Source of the DNA: Saxidomus purpurata
Lineage: Eukaryota > Mollusca > Bivalvia > Venerida > Veneridae
Assembly: GCA_022818135.1 (NCBI GenBank)
Contig: JAFMSR010000014.1
Span: forward strand, 44,148,924 to 44,212,923
DNA length: 64,000 nucleotides
Direction: 5' to 3'
Shown here piece by piece: positions 9,794 through 23,600 of this stretch. How positions within the stretch are numbered: position 1 is the first letter of the stretch; each line of letters opens with the position of its first letter. The notes beneath the pieces are model-generated. The model made no database searches, was not told the DNA's origin, and worked only from the letters and a program-made list of their open reading frames with translations. The position numbers and the translations under genes were made by a program.

Positions 9794-12700
9794 TTTTATG
9801 TACAATGCTTTGATGAATCAAACCTCAGTAAGATCATTTAATGTAAATCTACCAAGCAAAGACAGACAAAAATCACCTAAATGAATTTTTTCGTATATAA
9901 ACAAAATTCTTTGAGAATGATATTTTTTACAATGACTGTTTATTGCACAGAGGCTTGTGTAAAAAATGTTATTTTTATTCTTTTGTAAATAACAATATAT
10001 AACAACAAACTATTTTTATAGAGATGTTACTCAAAATGCCAAAAAATCTTACATCAATTCTTTTCATATTGACACTTCACAGAAGTTTCAGTACCTCAGA
10101 GATCAAATGTCTTTTCATGCAGAACGTATTTGTTCTGTTGGATTTTTGTTTTTACTTCTTTTATAAAATCATTTACCGTGGGCATAAAAGTAGAAAAAAC
10201 AAACTGTATGAGTAGTAAATGAAGTGAAGAAATTGCAGATGTAAGAGTTAGATGTGGTTTAAATTGTGTGGGAACTGAGTATTGGTTTTCATAATCCCAG
10301 TAAGTCCTAAATAGATACAAAATGTAGTATGAATAGATTGTATAGTGCCTTTTTGAGGTTAGTATAGCTACTCTCTATTTCAGTTTTGTATAGCAAGTAT
10401 ATGGTAGTTAGCATAATTAGTGTTTAATAACAACCTGTCGCTTTGTTTCAGAAATAATAAATGTGCCTGTGTATTTTATCGTTTAATAAAATACAGTCAG
10501 GAATTCGAATGTGTAGTAATTTAATCACGAGTGCATATCACAAGCGATTTAATTTTTTGCATTTGAAAGACTGGCTGTATTTAAGTCCACAATTAAAAAA
10601 GGAGCATATTTATTATTTCTTAAATAAAGTGACAGGTCGCCATCTCACACCACGATAAAATACAGGGAGGCGTTTATTATTTTGATTCTAACATGAAATT
10701 GTCTTTGAAAAATAGCCTGAACTATGTTCAACGCTTAGCAACCTTCCATTGTTACTTACAAGTACAGAATGCGATTGGACGCATGTGTCATTTATGGCAC
10801 GTATGTAATGCATTTTCTCGTAAATTAATGTATAGCTCCTTTACCTCTATATCTATATAAGAAAAGTTGCAGATTGTTTTAGAATATTTCATAATGTCCA
10901 AAAGCTGACATACAATGTTAGTCGTCAATACCATGTACATGTCATGTCCCGACTTTGTTAATTGTCATTTTTGTATTGTTTTTTTCCAGGCTTTCTGGGG
11001 TGGGATTTTGCTAGTCTAGGTGGGTGGTTTGTTATTACTGTAGGATTTGACTGCCCCTGATTTGTACACTGCACTTCTTTCATGCTGTGCATGTAGTATT
11101 ACGGTTTAGTCTCATTTTAAGTTGTCATTTTCATGTTCAGTAGTAAGCTACTTAACAGTACATTGTACTAAAATAGGCCCTGATGTCATTTGCAGTCTGT
11201 AGTTTCGTCTAACGAGTTATGTTTACCAGTATTTGTTAGTATTTGTCAGTTGGTCATATCAATAGTCGAAGAGCATTGGTGATTTGTTTATATCAGGGAA
11301 ACAGCTGTTACAGCATAATTTTCTTAATTATTTTATTATACCCTCACCCTGTAGAATATCAAAAATAGACTTGTCAAGCATTCAAAATGGACCATACCAT
11401 TAATTTGTTTGCAGGGGTGTTCAGTGAAAAATTATTGACTGAATAGCAAAAAAGTGCAGATTATGATCAGAATGAACTGCCTGATGTGCTGGCTGATCAT
11501 AATCTGCACTGATCACAATGGCTCACTTGGCAACAACGGGGTACAGGTTAATTCAAATATGTTAATAAAATATTTTGAAATAAAACAAATACAAGAAGGC
11601 AATAGTTGTTACTTTTCTATTTTTTGAGATTTGATTCACATACAGTGGATGTTATTTCGGATTCTCTTAAGTCAAATTCCTGCCTATCTCAAAATCTTGC
11701 CTGTCCAACCAATTTATTTCAAAATAAATTTAGACTGTTTGAGTGGAATTTCTTTTAAGGTAGTAGACCCTTAATGGGCACCAATTCAAATCATTATAGG
11801 CTTAATATTTTCTTAATCTGTATCATTTCCAGGATTTAAAAACAAATTTTAAAAGAAATTTACTGTGAAAAAACAAATTTCTAGAATTAGAGACGAAATA
11901 ACAATAGGTCGCTTATTAATAAGGTGTGGCACCTTTAGGCAACTTGAGGTGTCCTATCCCTATCATGTAAAGTGGCCTAGTAATTTGGCCAGCCTCACTA
12001 CCAGCTCAGATTTCGTTAAAACTCGGGGGCAGTATATACTTTCATCCCTTTTCTTATAAACAGGATCATCTTTTCATTTTTGGCTGCAATGGGAGGGAAT
12101 TCTGCAAGGAATAAATGGGCGGATACTCATAAAAATTAGTAAGTCAGTAAGGGATGTGCCATGAACCAAGGCCAGTAACTCCAAAACTGATAGAGAAGTT
12201 CCCAACACCAAGAGTAGTCATTCTTTTCATCTTCAAATAAAGTTAGTTGGATGATGTCCCCTGTCCAGTGAAGGTAAATGCAGAGTTATCGCTCATCCTG
12301 TATAAGGACCCAGCTTGTGCCAAATGCCTGAAAGGGGTCTCATCCAAATATTAAGCTAACATAAGTGCTCTTTTGGACGGACCTTGATAAAATTTTCATC
12401 AAATCAAATGCCTGAAATCTGTGTAAGAGATGGGTTAGAGTGACACATGAAGCAAGGTAAATTACTCCAGTCTGCACGACTCAGTCAAAGGTCGTTAAAA
12501 AGACTTTAGTAACACCTTAGTCTAGCCGGACAAAAGAAAAGAGTACCGGTAAGATAATGTTGGCTAAAAGCTATACAGTACATAACTTATGTTTACTTAA
12601 TATGTTAAATTATGACAAACTATTTTATATTTAATGGGGTGAATATACTACTTTCTAACCTAAATAAATAAGTTTTTAATTCTAAATATAGTAACAGAAC

Positions 12701-12830
12701 TTCAAACCTAAAAATAGATATCAGTTTCGTTCGAATGCATTCAGTGTTCATCCTTACTTAATGCAAGTCCGAAACATTGATTGTCGGCAGGAGAATTTGG
12801 AATAACAACAAATGACACAGAAAAAGTAAG
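9794..12830. other. Intergenic DNA upstream of KCTD9; holds one palindromic repeat copy
   Basis: Mostly AT-rich with no coding exon recognised. At about 11355-11550 lies one copy of the dispersed clam repeat. It has a CCATACCATTAATT arm, then a hairpin made of GTGCAGATTATGATCAG and CTGATCATAATCTGCAC. The KCTD9 promoter and 5' UTR must be in the last few hundred bases, but I see no TATA box or clear motif. Confidence 0.5.
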
Positions 12831-12878
12831 ATGAAGAGGGTCGTCATATTTAAGAATGGGCGTTATGTCGACGGAAAG
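12831..12878 (+). CDS. KCTD9: KCTD9 exon 1
   Basis: It begins at ATG (context AAAGTAAGATGA) and encodes [16 protein letters not shown], followed by donor GTAAGA. The human protein begins MRRVTLFLNGSPKNGK, so start and exon end both agree with the family. Confidence 0.93.
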
Positions 12879-15800
12879 GTAAGATTTGTTAAATTAAAGG
12901 TCTTTCAGTGGTCCTCCCGTTTTTTAACTGGCCCCGGGCCAACGGACCACCGTTAGTGTCGTAGCTTGAATTATGATTCCCAAAACGTCAACGTAGATGT
13001 CCGAAAATCGTGATAGTTAACATTTGTATTCAAATTTTTTAAAAGAAACAAAAAAATGCCAAAAAAGGAAATTACTCACCTGAAAATTAAGTTAAATCCC
13101 TACAAATGCAGCAAACTTAGACCCATCTCCTTAACATGTGTTCTCTGCAAGGTCTTTGAACACATCATTTCCTCATCTATTGTTAATCACTTCACAAACC
13201 ATGATGTGCTCTATCCCTTAGAGCAGGGCGCATAGAATGACTGAAAAACACCAAAGAAGAACTGAAAAACAGTTTACTGAAAACAATTTTTTTTTCGAAA
13301 GATAAATGTACAATTTACAGAACTCGAGTATTAAATAAAGGCAGTGGCCCCCCCCCCCCCCCCCCCCCCCCCCCACGCGATACGCTAGCCTCCGAGTACA
13401 TCTCTAGCAAAACCCTATGAGGAAAGGCTAGACTTACGGAAGTTTATAAAGACATATGTATGTTGCTTTAAATTTGCATGATAATGTATTGTAAACTTAA
13501 ATATTTCACCAGTAATAGTTAATAAACCGATCTGTCGGCAAATGCAGCGTCTTCATAGCCGCCATTTTGGTAATACATAATACATTTGCGGAAATATCAT
13601 GTTTTTATATTCGTCTTTACTTGACGTTCCATTGTAGTTGGACAATTACATCACATTTTGATGGAAGCATAGAGTTAGTAAGTAAAATAGTTGTTGACAC
13701 ATGTTTTTGTATTTAATTGTCTGGCTACATCTAAGCCACACGAAGGCACTCAGATCGTGACAAAAAAATAACTGTGATGAAAGTACAGCTGTTAAATTAA
13801 AATAAATCTTTTTTTTTGTTTACGCTTATCGTGCTCTTAGAATTCTAATATTCTTTTTTTCTTTATCTTACTATTAGTTTATTAACGTTGTTTGTAAACA
13901 GAGAACACATAAATATGTGCAAGAGTATACAGCATGACAATGATAGTTCCGATATTAGCATTATATTAAGTATAACCAAAATGGCGCCTGTGAAATTGTC
14001 GTATATACAACAGATCAGTTTATTCACGATTCCTGGTGAAATATTTAAGTTTACAATACATTATTATGCATATATTAAAGCAATATACATACCTTTATAA
14101 ACTTCCGTAACTCTAGCCTTTCCTCGTAGGGTTTTGCTAGAGATACGGAACTTCCGTAACTCTAGCCACTGCCTTAAATAAATGATGGAATTTGTATGTA
14201 GTGAATAGTTTTATGATACCGTTACTCTAGACTCGGGAGATAGAGTTACCTTACCACCCGTAACCATGGTTATTCTGCCAACTACCTTCTTTTAAACCTA
14301 TCTTATATTTCTTTTCTCTGCTAACAGTCTCATGGCTTGACAAAAATGCTTGAGGCACACACATAAAATTGTCCACTTCCTTGTAAACATTGTAAAGGGT
14401 TTAACATAACTGGCAGATTTATAACGAAGTAATTCTGACATTCTGTTTCTGGTTCTAATCTACATGATACTCCCAACAATCATTACTAATTAAAACCTGA
14501 AGATGCTTGCTGTTGTGGACAGATGACAGATGTTAAAAAGTGAGTAAATCCATTAGGTGCAGAGTTAAATTGAACTACAGGACTATGATTAAAAACAAAG
14601 TGAAAGAGGTACAGTGCATACATAGTGCAATCTGACTCAATATACTTCCTTTTCAAAAGATCATGTACTTTAGTCAGATTGAGTGTTAGTGGACAGCCAC
14701 GCAGAAAAAATCCTACAGTAAGGCAGGGGCTAGACTATGCTGGGGAGGCCATTATACGGGGGAAAAAGAATTCAGATGATACTAGGTTCGAGCAGGAACG
14801 TAGAATATACTGAACATGGCCTGATTCTACGTTCCTGGTTCTAGATGCATGGTTAGATAACTAAAGATCCTTGTTGGCTTTAGGTGGTTATTGTTATATG
14901 TTCAATATTTGCAGGTGATCTCAGTGACTCACAGTTCTTCTTTAGAGGATGTTCTGACAGATGCGAGCAAGAAGCTGGGCTTTGTCAGTAAAAAAATCTA
15001 CACTCCACAAGGTGGTCTCATTGATGAGGTGTCACTTCTCAGGTACATTAATCTGTGTTGCTAAAATGGTCTTGTACGTGACACTGCTTAGGTTCTGAAT
15101 TTGGTAAATGCTAAGTAATATCTGACATGCTGTTAATTAGGTAATACTCATGATGTTTTCATTTTCATAAAGTTTAACCAATTTCCCACTTTGCCACTTG
15201 AAAGATTTTGCAGTAGATTTATTTTACAAAGAGAAATAATTATAAACTTGTCCTTTCGCAAATTGAAAAAAATCCAAAACAGTTCTGCCTGATTTTCGTC
15301 ATCCAAAAATAGACCAATTTACAGTTCCAGAACGGATATTTCTGGGATAAGTTTTAATTCTTTGCATATTGATTTGCCATGTGGAAGAACAAATGTGCAT
15401 GGTAAGTTAAAAGTCAGTGAGTTTCGAATTCACAGAGCATGGTGTTTTATCGACAGCTCTTGCAAAATTGCTTTCAAAATTGTAGAACAAGCAAAATGGT
15501 GTACTATGCACACTGCACAGGTGAACAATAGAGCTTGTACATCAGAAGTTTGACACTCGACTGAATGTACATATTTGGAAAGTATTTCGTTACATACTAT
15601 TGGCATTTCATGTTTTTCTTTACATTTACAGGGATGATGATGTGGTTTATGTGTCGGGAGGCGAGGCTTTTAAAGGTATGTAACTGTGATTACCGTATAT
15701 GTCAGCAAGCAGAGCTTTCCCTCAGGGGTTTGAAACTCTGTCACAACTTAAACATATCAACCAAAATAACTCCATAGCTGTTACAGTGGTTTTGAAGCAG

Positions 15801-17200
15801 TTGATAGAATTTTGGCTAATTGATTGAAGGTTGTGTGGTCAATTTCATTTGTGAAACACACAGTGTTTTGCTTTACTGATTTTGTAGACAATTTATGACA
15901 TAATTCTAACTTATTTCCATACACTTACATGTAGAGAATATGCTTATGTATAAAAGTTCCCTCTTGACTGTGTGTTATGAGGATTTATCTAACTCGGACT
16001 GTGCTAACTTTTAAAATAGACATTTCCATCTTTAGATCAGTACCCTTAATTTTTCATAGACAATTGATAAGCTAATAGAACAGATCATGATCAGAAGTGC
16101 GGGCTGATCATGATCTGCACTGATGGCAAAGGTAGAGTCGCTTCAGTAAGAGAGAATTCAGGTCTTTGACTTGTATTTTACAGCCCCACCATGCAACCAT
16201 ACCAGTGATTTAACACCACACAAATCTCCATGTAAAGTTTTGCAGTGCAGTTCTCGTGAATGGGTCACCCTTAACGTAGGAGGAAGAATCTTCTCTACCA
16301 CAAGGTTGGTGTATTTTTTTGTTGTAATTTTGAAGGAATAACGAGTGTAATGAGCGCAGAAATTGATTATTAAACCCAACAGACTAAAGACCATTGGGTA
16401 CTATAGGTTTGTTTGATGTCTATAGTCCATACCACAAGGGCATGTCATGCTTACTACCTAGGGGGCCACATTGAAAGTCAAGGTCACGCTTAGGACTCAG
16501 ACTTGTAATTAACTTAAAGGTTATAAATGTTCTGGTATTTTCAACTATTTTGTAACAGGGCTTTAAATTGTACAGGCATTTTAAGTAACCTACAGTTGTT
16601 GCCCGTATCTTGCTTGGTCAAGGTCACACTTCAGGATCAAAGGTCATAGGACTGTTGAAAGGATATTTTTTAAACTTGGCTCAAATGTTCACCTCATGGA
16701 GACAATATAATGCAGAATCCATTTTTCAACCAAGCCTGCTCTGGATCAAGGTCATATTTAAGGTCAAAGGTCATGGTCTTCTGAACCTTTTGAAAGATTT
16801 TCTTGAATCTGAACTTAAAATGCAGTGAAGTTTCATTGGTATCAAACAAAAGTATTTATTGAGCAGAATTTAACACTGAACATTTCCCCAAATGGTGCCA
16901 AAATCCACTGCATCAAACAAAGTTGCTGTGCACTAATTTAAAACATCTTACTGATGAATATGATGAATAGTGTTTAAAAGAAAGCAAAATCAGTAGTAAC
17001 TTATTTTGTAGAATCTTCATACATTTGTGTAATTAGGGTAGGATACTCGATACCGCAGTATTACATCTTATTTTAAAAAAAAAAAAAAAAAAAATATTAA
17101 AAAAATTTTTTTTAAAAAAAAAAATTTTTTTTTTTCCCCCCCCAAAAAAAAAAAAAAAAAAAAAAAATTTTTTTCCCTCCCCCCCCCCCCTTTTTCCCTT

Positions 17201-17290
<90 letters not shown>

Positions 17291-17385
17291 CCCCCCCCCC
17301 CCCCCCCCTCTCTCCCTCCCCCCCCCCCACCTCAAAAAAAAAAAACAACCACCCCCCCCCCCCCCCCAAACACCCCCCCACACCC

Positions 17386-17420
<35 letters not shown>

Positions 17421-17610
17421 AAACAACTCCCCTGTACAATAACTCTACCTGCAAGTTATTTTACAGATTTCTTAGTAATCATAAAAGACTACTCATGGGT
17501 AAAGTCACTGTGCAAAATAACTTAGCTAGTGTCTTTTCCTTTTCAGATTTACTTGAAAAAAAAACCAAAAAAAAACCCCAAAAAAAAAAAAACCCAAAAA
17601 AAAAAAAAAA

Positions 17611-17647
<37 letters not shown>

Positions 17648-20600
17648 CCCCCCCCCTAAGGTACTGGATTTTCCAAATTAATTTGCTGGTGGGTCCATGA
17701 ATTTGATATATTAAAATGTGGTTTATGGTCATTTATAAAGACGTTTTCCTTAATCTTGGTATGTTTGAATAAGTGATGTCAATATAATCCCCCTTTTTTT
17801 TTTTTTTTGTTGGTTGTTTTTTGTGCTGTGCATTTTTATGTCTGCTCCCTTCAATGAGGGAGTCATTACAACTTTATCTGTCCCTTGAGAGGAGTGTGCA
17901 ACCCTTGCCCTTTTGTCTGTCCACTTTACATTGTCCACTCTTCATCTAAAACAAAAACCTTGTTGGATTTTCATCAAACTTGGTGGGAAGCATCTGTATG
18001 AAGTCTAGATGTGCATATTTCAATTTAGTGTCATATGCTCAAAGGTCAAGGTTATAGGGTCCTGAAACTTGAAAATCTTGTCCACTTTTTATCTCCAAAC
18101 TCCCTTGTTGGATTTTCACCAGACATTTAGGAAAGCCTCAGTATGAAGTCCAGTTGTGCATATAACAATTTGGGATCATAGTCTAAGGTCAAGGTCACAG
18201 GGGCCTGAAATGGGAAAAAATCTTGTCCTCTCTTCATCTCCTAAACCCCTTGTTGGATTTTCATCAGACTTTAAAGGAAGCATTGGTATCAAAAATATAG
18301 TTGTGCAATAATCAATATTAGTAATTATTTTAATTAAATTAAAAATTTTTTGAATCATACTGTTACTACGAACTTCTCAGTTTATACTTGGGGAACTTTT
18401 GCCCCTTAAGGGAGTCATATGTTTTTTGTATATAAACTGATGTGCATATTTCAATTTAGGGTCATATGGTCAACGGAAGCATGAAACAAATCGAAAAACC
18501 ATTATCTTTCAATTTGTGTAAATGTACATCTAATATTGAAAGGTTGATGCAAAGCAAAACCCCCCCCCCCCCCCCAAAAACGTGGTACCCGGAAAGCAGA
18601 TCATATCATAGTTGTTCAACAATGTAGTTTCTATATAAAATCAATGAAAAGATGACGTTATCTTTCAATTTATTGTACTTCTAACATCTTAAAGGTAGAT
18701 CGCAAATAATATGAGTTGTTGAAATGTAGCTACACAATATTGTATTTGTGTTGTAATACATTTGAATTTAACTATTTGTGAACAGTAAACTCTAATATGA
18801 GGAACTCCTTTGGACCATTTATATTTATTCCTTATATCCGGAGTATGATTGTAATGTGTTAAACAACTGGAGTTTATTTGTGAACACCATGCAAGCATGT
18901 ATGGACCTGCTTTTAAGATATACTAAATTCGTTACCGTTATTCTCAATTGTGAAACAGTTTAGTCCTTGGAACTTAAATAAATTTCTCCCAAAAGACTCC
19001 AGACAGAATCAACCTCAACGAGAGAGAGAAAGGCAATGTGGAAATATCATGTCTTCCGGGGACGGACACTTGTTACCACTATGTAGCATGTAGCAATGAT
19101 CTGGATCAAACCCATGACCCTCCGGCTCCCATCCTGAGGCCATTGTGCCGTGGTGACTCCTCTTATAAAAACAGAATGATTGGTGCCCGGCACATAATTA
19201 TTATAATCAATTATGCAACTTATGGATCTTCATTTTGTAAATATATATAAATAAAAAACATGAGAAAATATGCATTTCAGAAAATGTAATATTCATTCAA
19301 ACAACAAATTTAGAACAATGAAATTGATAATACACTTGGAAGACATGTAGGACAAATAACATTGAAGTTTTCATAACATTCATGATTTTGTGACAAGTTA
19401 AGACATTAATTTCCTTGTGGTGATAAGTAACTGAATAAATAAGGCTAAAATAATTATGTATTAATGTAGTCATAGATCCTGTACAGCTACCCCTGACAAG
19501 AGCACTCTGCCCTTTTTGGCAGTCTAGAATAATCCCTACAATTTCTGTAAAAGAAAAGCATAAGTATGTGCATCAACATTGTTTTAGAGTAAACAGAACT
19601 CAGTTCTATCTTTATTCTATCAGTAAATTTATGATTATATCTGGGCAAATATACTGTGATCATGGTGCTTTAATTTAGGAGATTAAACCTAATTGGACAG
19701 TTCCATTAATTATTGTTCATAGGAGTGTTTACTGTAAATCTACTAATAACGTAAACACCACAGATCCTGATCAGACTAATATACATGTGTAGGCTGATCA
19801 TGATCTGCACTAGTACTGGTTCCAAAGGTGTCGGCCGCTCGTCCCGGAGGTTGCAGGTTCAAGCTCCACTGGGGTCAGGACTGTACCATACTTCCTCATA
19901 TGACACCAGTACTGGTTTTTCCAGGAAACAGACTCTAAAGTGACTCGATAAGCTACAAGCTTTCTTCACAATCGAGCTAAAATAAATCAAAATAAAATAA
20001 AAAAATAAAAGGTGTAATTACTTGCTGATGGTAGGGGAATGATTACATTAATAAATGCATGAAACTTGCCTACATTTAAATCTGTCTTAAATTTAAAAAT
20101 TTCCAGTAGCATCTCAGCATGATTTTATTTTCCCCACATGTAAACATGCATATACGACTGTTGCAAATTGTTCTAATGCTAGTGAAATTGATTCATTTTT
20201 CACAACATCTTTTCCACATGTAGGTCAAGATGAGCTTTCCAGTCGAACCTAGATTTCATCAAAATGAAGTCTTGTATAGATGGTGGTATTTTTGTCGTCT
20301 GCACAAATCTGTGCAGGGCTGTACCAGGAAACTCTTGCCGGAGAGTGTCTCTACATATCACCTGTAGAGGTCGCAGTTCTGTATTCCCGTTTGGTAGAAA
20401 ACCACATTCGATGAAATCATCGCACAGTCCTTCGTAGATGTGTTCGAGCCCCTTAAACTTGTGCGAATCGCTAAATGCTCGCCAGTGTTTAATGTTGCAC
20501 CACAGAGGGTTATGATAAAGAGCCATTTTGATGAACCATTTAAGACATTCTTTCTTGTAAAATTGTCGAATTTCTAGGTCATGCAGTAGATGGAACATAG

Positions 20601-23600
20601 GAATCTCCCCGTTTGAATCCTTTGCATTAACATCAGCGCCCAGCCTCAGCAGTGTGAAATGCACAAGTAAGTTAAAGAAAGGACCAGGTCCGCACACGTA
20701 ATGCAGAGGTGTCCTGCCGTCGTCGCTGGGTTTATTGATGCTGTATCCGTGCTGCACAAGCTTTTCAAGTACATTGCACAGTTGTGCTGTTTTAAATTGA
20801 TGCAGATTATGAAATTTCAGATGGAACAGTATTGTACAAATAGGAGAAATGGTATTTTGTTTTGCTTCCATTTTCTGGTGGTTTTCTCGTTGGTCATCAT
20901 CAGACAGTTGTGATGTTTGCCAGTTTTCAAGAATTTCCAGACATTTTGTATGTCCCAACGATCTAGCCAGGTCAGTTTGTGTGAAACTTTCGTCCAGGTA
21001 TAGTGCATTAAGAATATCCATGTGCTGCAGAACTATTGCCAAACTCTCCGGTCTGTCACTTAACACGGCAAACAGCGTGCATTGAAAGCTGTCCTCCTGC
21101 CTTATAAAGTTGTGAAAACAACTCATGTATTCGCTATAAGATGTAAGGAGAACATCTAAGAATTCTGTTTTCCCTTGATGTATTGCATACAAGATAGGCG
21201 AATTGTACTGGGACGCATTTGTAACGCCTTCGAGTATTGTTGTGAATGTAACAGTATCGTTTCTGTCAATACAGAGTTTTAACGTGTTTGTGGCAATCAG
21301 ATCAAACTTTACACTGTTTTCAGATTTAGATACTTTAGTTGGATACTGTAACGTGCCAAAGCTGTGAATATTACTCAGTTTCTGAATGGACGAATGTTGT
21401 CTATGTATGGCAGCGATATGATATGATGTTATTTGAAAACATGACGTTCGTACAAAATATGTTTCTGCCATTAACATATCTGAATTTCCAACGGCAGCTA
21501 AGGCGTGTTTTGCTGTTACAGATGATTTTGATGTTGGTTTGTTTTGTTTCACGTGTGGACATCGGCCAGTTCTCAGGGCAGTTATAATTTTGTCGAACAT
21601 GTCACTATCGATCGTCCGATCTTCTTTTATGTACCGGAAATACTCATGTTCGTATGCACAGGTACACTCTGATTGTAAAGCCAATTGCTTTGTGCATTGA
21701 TTGAATATTATCTTCATTTTGCAAACACGAAATGAGAAGTGACTTACTAATAGATTGATGTCGATACTTGGCTTGTCTTTAACAGATTTATCTCCCTTTA
21801 TTATCTGTGACAGCCAGACGGAGATCTGTTCTCTAAGATTTCTTGAAGCTGATGTGGCCATGACAACAACAATTTGCGTGCTTATAGTGACGGGAACTGC
21901 CTAAGAAATACATAAAAATGAGTGTAAAACATCACTGGCACATTGTCCTAAATGAACAGTATTTGTGTAGACTGATTTTATATATAATCTTAAAGTTTTC
22001 TAAAAAAGTATTTTTAGAAATTTCTAGTGTCAGATCTAATATAAAAAAGAAATCTAGCATGGTTAGGTTTCCTATCTGAATGGTGTATGTGTCTTTACTT
22101 TAATATTGAGGCAAACTTTTCATGTAAACAAAAAAACCAAAAGTATTTACTTTTTAATTATAATAATGACAAGCACACTTGATTATATAAACATTATAGA
22201 ATTTAATTTAAAACTCAGTTGGTACTTGGTGTTTAAAACTCTCACCTTAATTAGAGTAACCATTTAACTTAATAAATATTTGCCATTAAAATGTGCACAG
22301 TGTAAAAAGCAACTATCAAATTTAAACTTACCTGTTTACTAATATGTTGAATCCTGTGTTGTTAAAACACGTATACAGTCTGTGTAATAATCGTGAGAAT
22401 GGTTGTGAATAAGAGCTATTTTTAGACAAAAGTGGAAGATAAGCATGTGATTTTAAAATACTGAAGTAACTTCTCACAGTTGTTGCTTATATCTTGCTCG
22501 GTCAAGGTCACACTTCAGGATCAAAGGTCATAGGACTGTTGAAAGAATATTTTTTAAACTTGGCTCAGATGTTCATCTCATGGAGACAATAATATGCAGA
22601 ATCCATTTTCCCATTTTTCAACCAAGTCTGCTCTGGATCAAGGTCATATTTAAGGTCAAAGGTCATGGTCTTCTGAACCTTTTGAAAGATTTTCTTGAAA
22701 CTGAACTTAAAACGCAGTGAAGTTTCATTGATATCAAACAAAAGTGTTTTTTGTAAAGTTGCAATTGAGCAGAATAGAACACTGAACATTTCCCAAAATG
22801 GTGCCTTAATCCACTGCATTGAACAAAGTTGCTGTGCACTAAACATCTTACTGATGAATAGTGCTTTGAAAGGAGACCAAAATCAGTAGTAACTTATTTT
22901 GTAGAATCTTCATACATTTGTGTAATTAGGGTAGGATACTCGATACCGCAGTATTACATCTTAGCTTAAAAGACTACCAGGGTAAATACTGTGAAATACT
23001 TGTGTTCATAAGGTACTAATTTTCATTTATTTGCTGGTGGGTCCATGAATTTAATATAAAAAATTGTGGTTTATGTTCATTTTTGAAGTTTTCCTTGATC
23101 TTGGTATGTTTGAATAAGTGATGTCAACTGTTATCATGTCTGCCCCCTTTAGAGGGAGTCATTGTTTTTGCCCTTGTCGTCTGTCTGTCCATCTGTCCAC
23201 TTTACATTGTCCGCTCTTCATCTAAAATTTACCTTATTGGATTTTCATCAAACTTGGTGGGAAGCATCAGTATGAAGTCTAGATGTGCATATTACAATTT
23301 GGGGTCATATGGTCAAAGGTCAAGGTCACAGGGTCCTGAAACTTGAAAATCTTGTCCCCTCTAACTTGTTGGATTTTCCCGAAATTTAGGAAAGCATCAA
23401 ATGAACCATTAGTCCGTGCAACAGCAGGGTAGCGAAAGGGAAATAATCTTGTCCTCTCTACATCTCCTATACCCCTTGTTGGATTTTCATCAGACTTTAA
23501 AGGAAGCATCTGTATCAAAAATCTAGTTGTGCATATATTAGAATTTTTGATCATACAGTTAGCTTGGGAAAGCATAATGTTTTTCTTAAAACTGAAAATG

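Larger units (their letters stand above)
12879..14914 (+). other. KCTD9 intron 1; holds a LINE relic and an 834-bp TIR element
   Basis: Contents are the reverse-transcriptase relic at 13107-13232 and the element at 13340-14173. From 14174 to 14914 I see no repeat or gene. A CCGCCATTTTGG (YY1-like) site at about 13560 falls inside the transposon. Confidence 0.6.
16584..22463. repeat. Tandem segmental duplication, copy A, in KCTD9 intron 4
   Basis: Similarity to copy B starts at AAGTAACCTACAGTTGTTGC (16584) and runs to TAAGCATGTGATTTTAAAAT (about 22460). It includes the antisense gene, both SINEs and flanking unique DNA in the same order. Pairs of matching points: 16610/22493, 17689/23036, 18941/24945, 19491/26648, 20200/27339, 22340/32889. 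Confidence 0.9.

Noticed and set aside
17033..17426. ORFs of 75 and 116 codons
   Set aside because: They translate poly-C and poly-A runs only (Gly, Phe, Lys).
20701..21587. Plus-strand ORFs opposite the ASB-like gene A (also 27840-29061 for B)
   Set aside because: Antisense shadows of the long coding frame.
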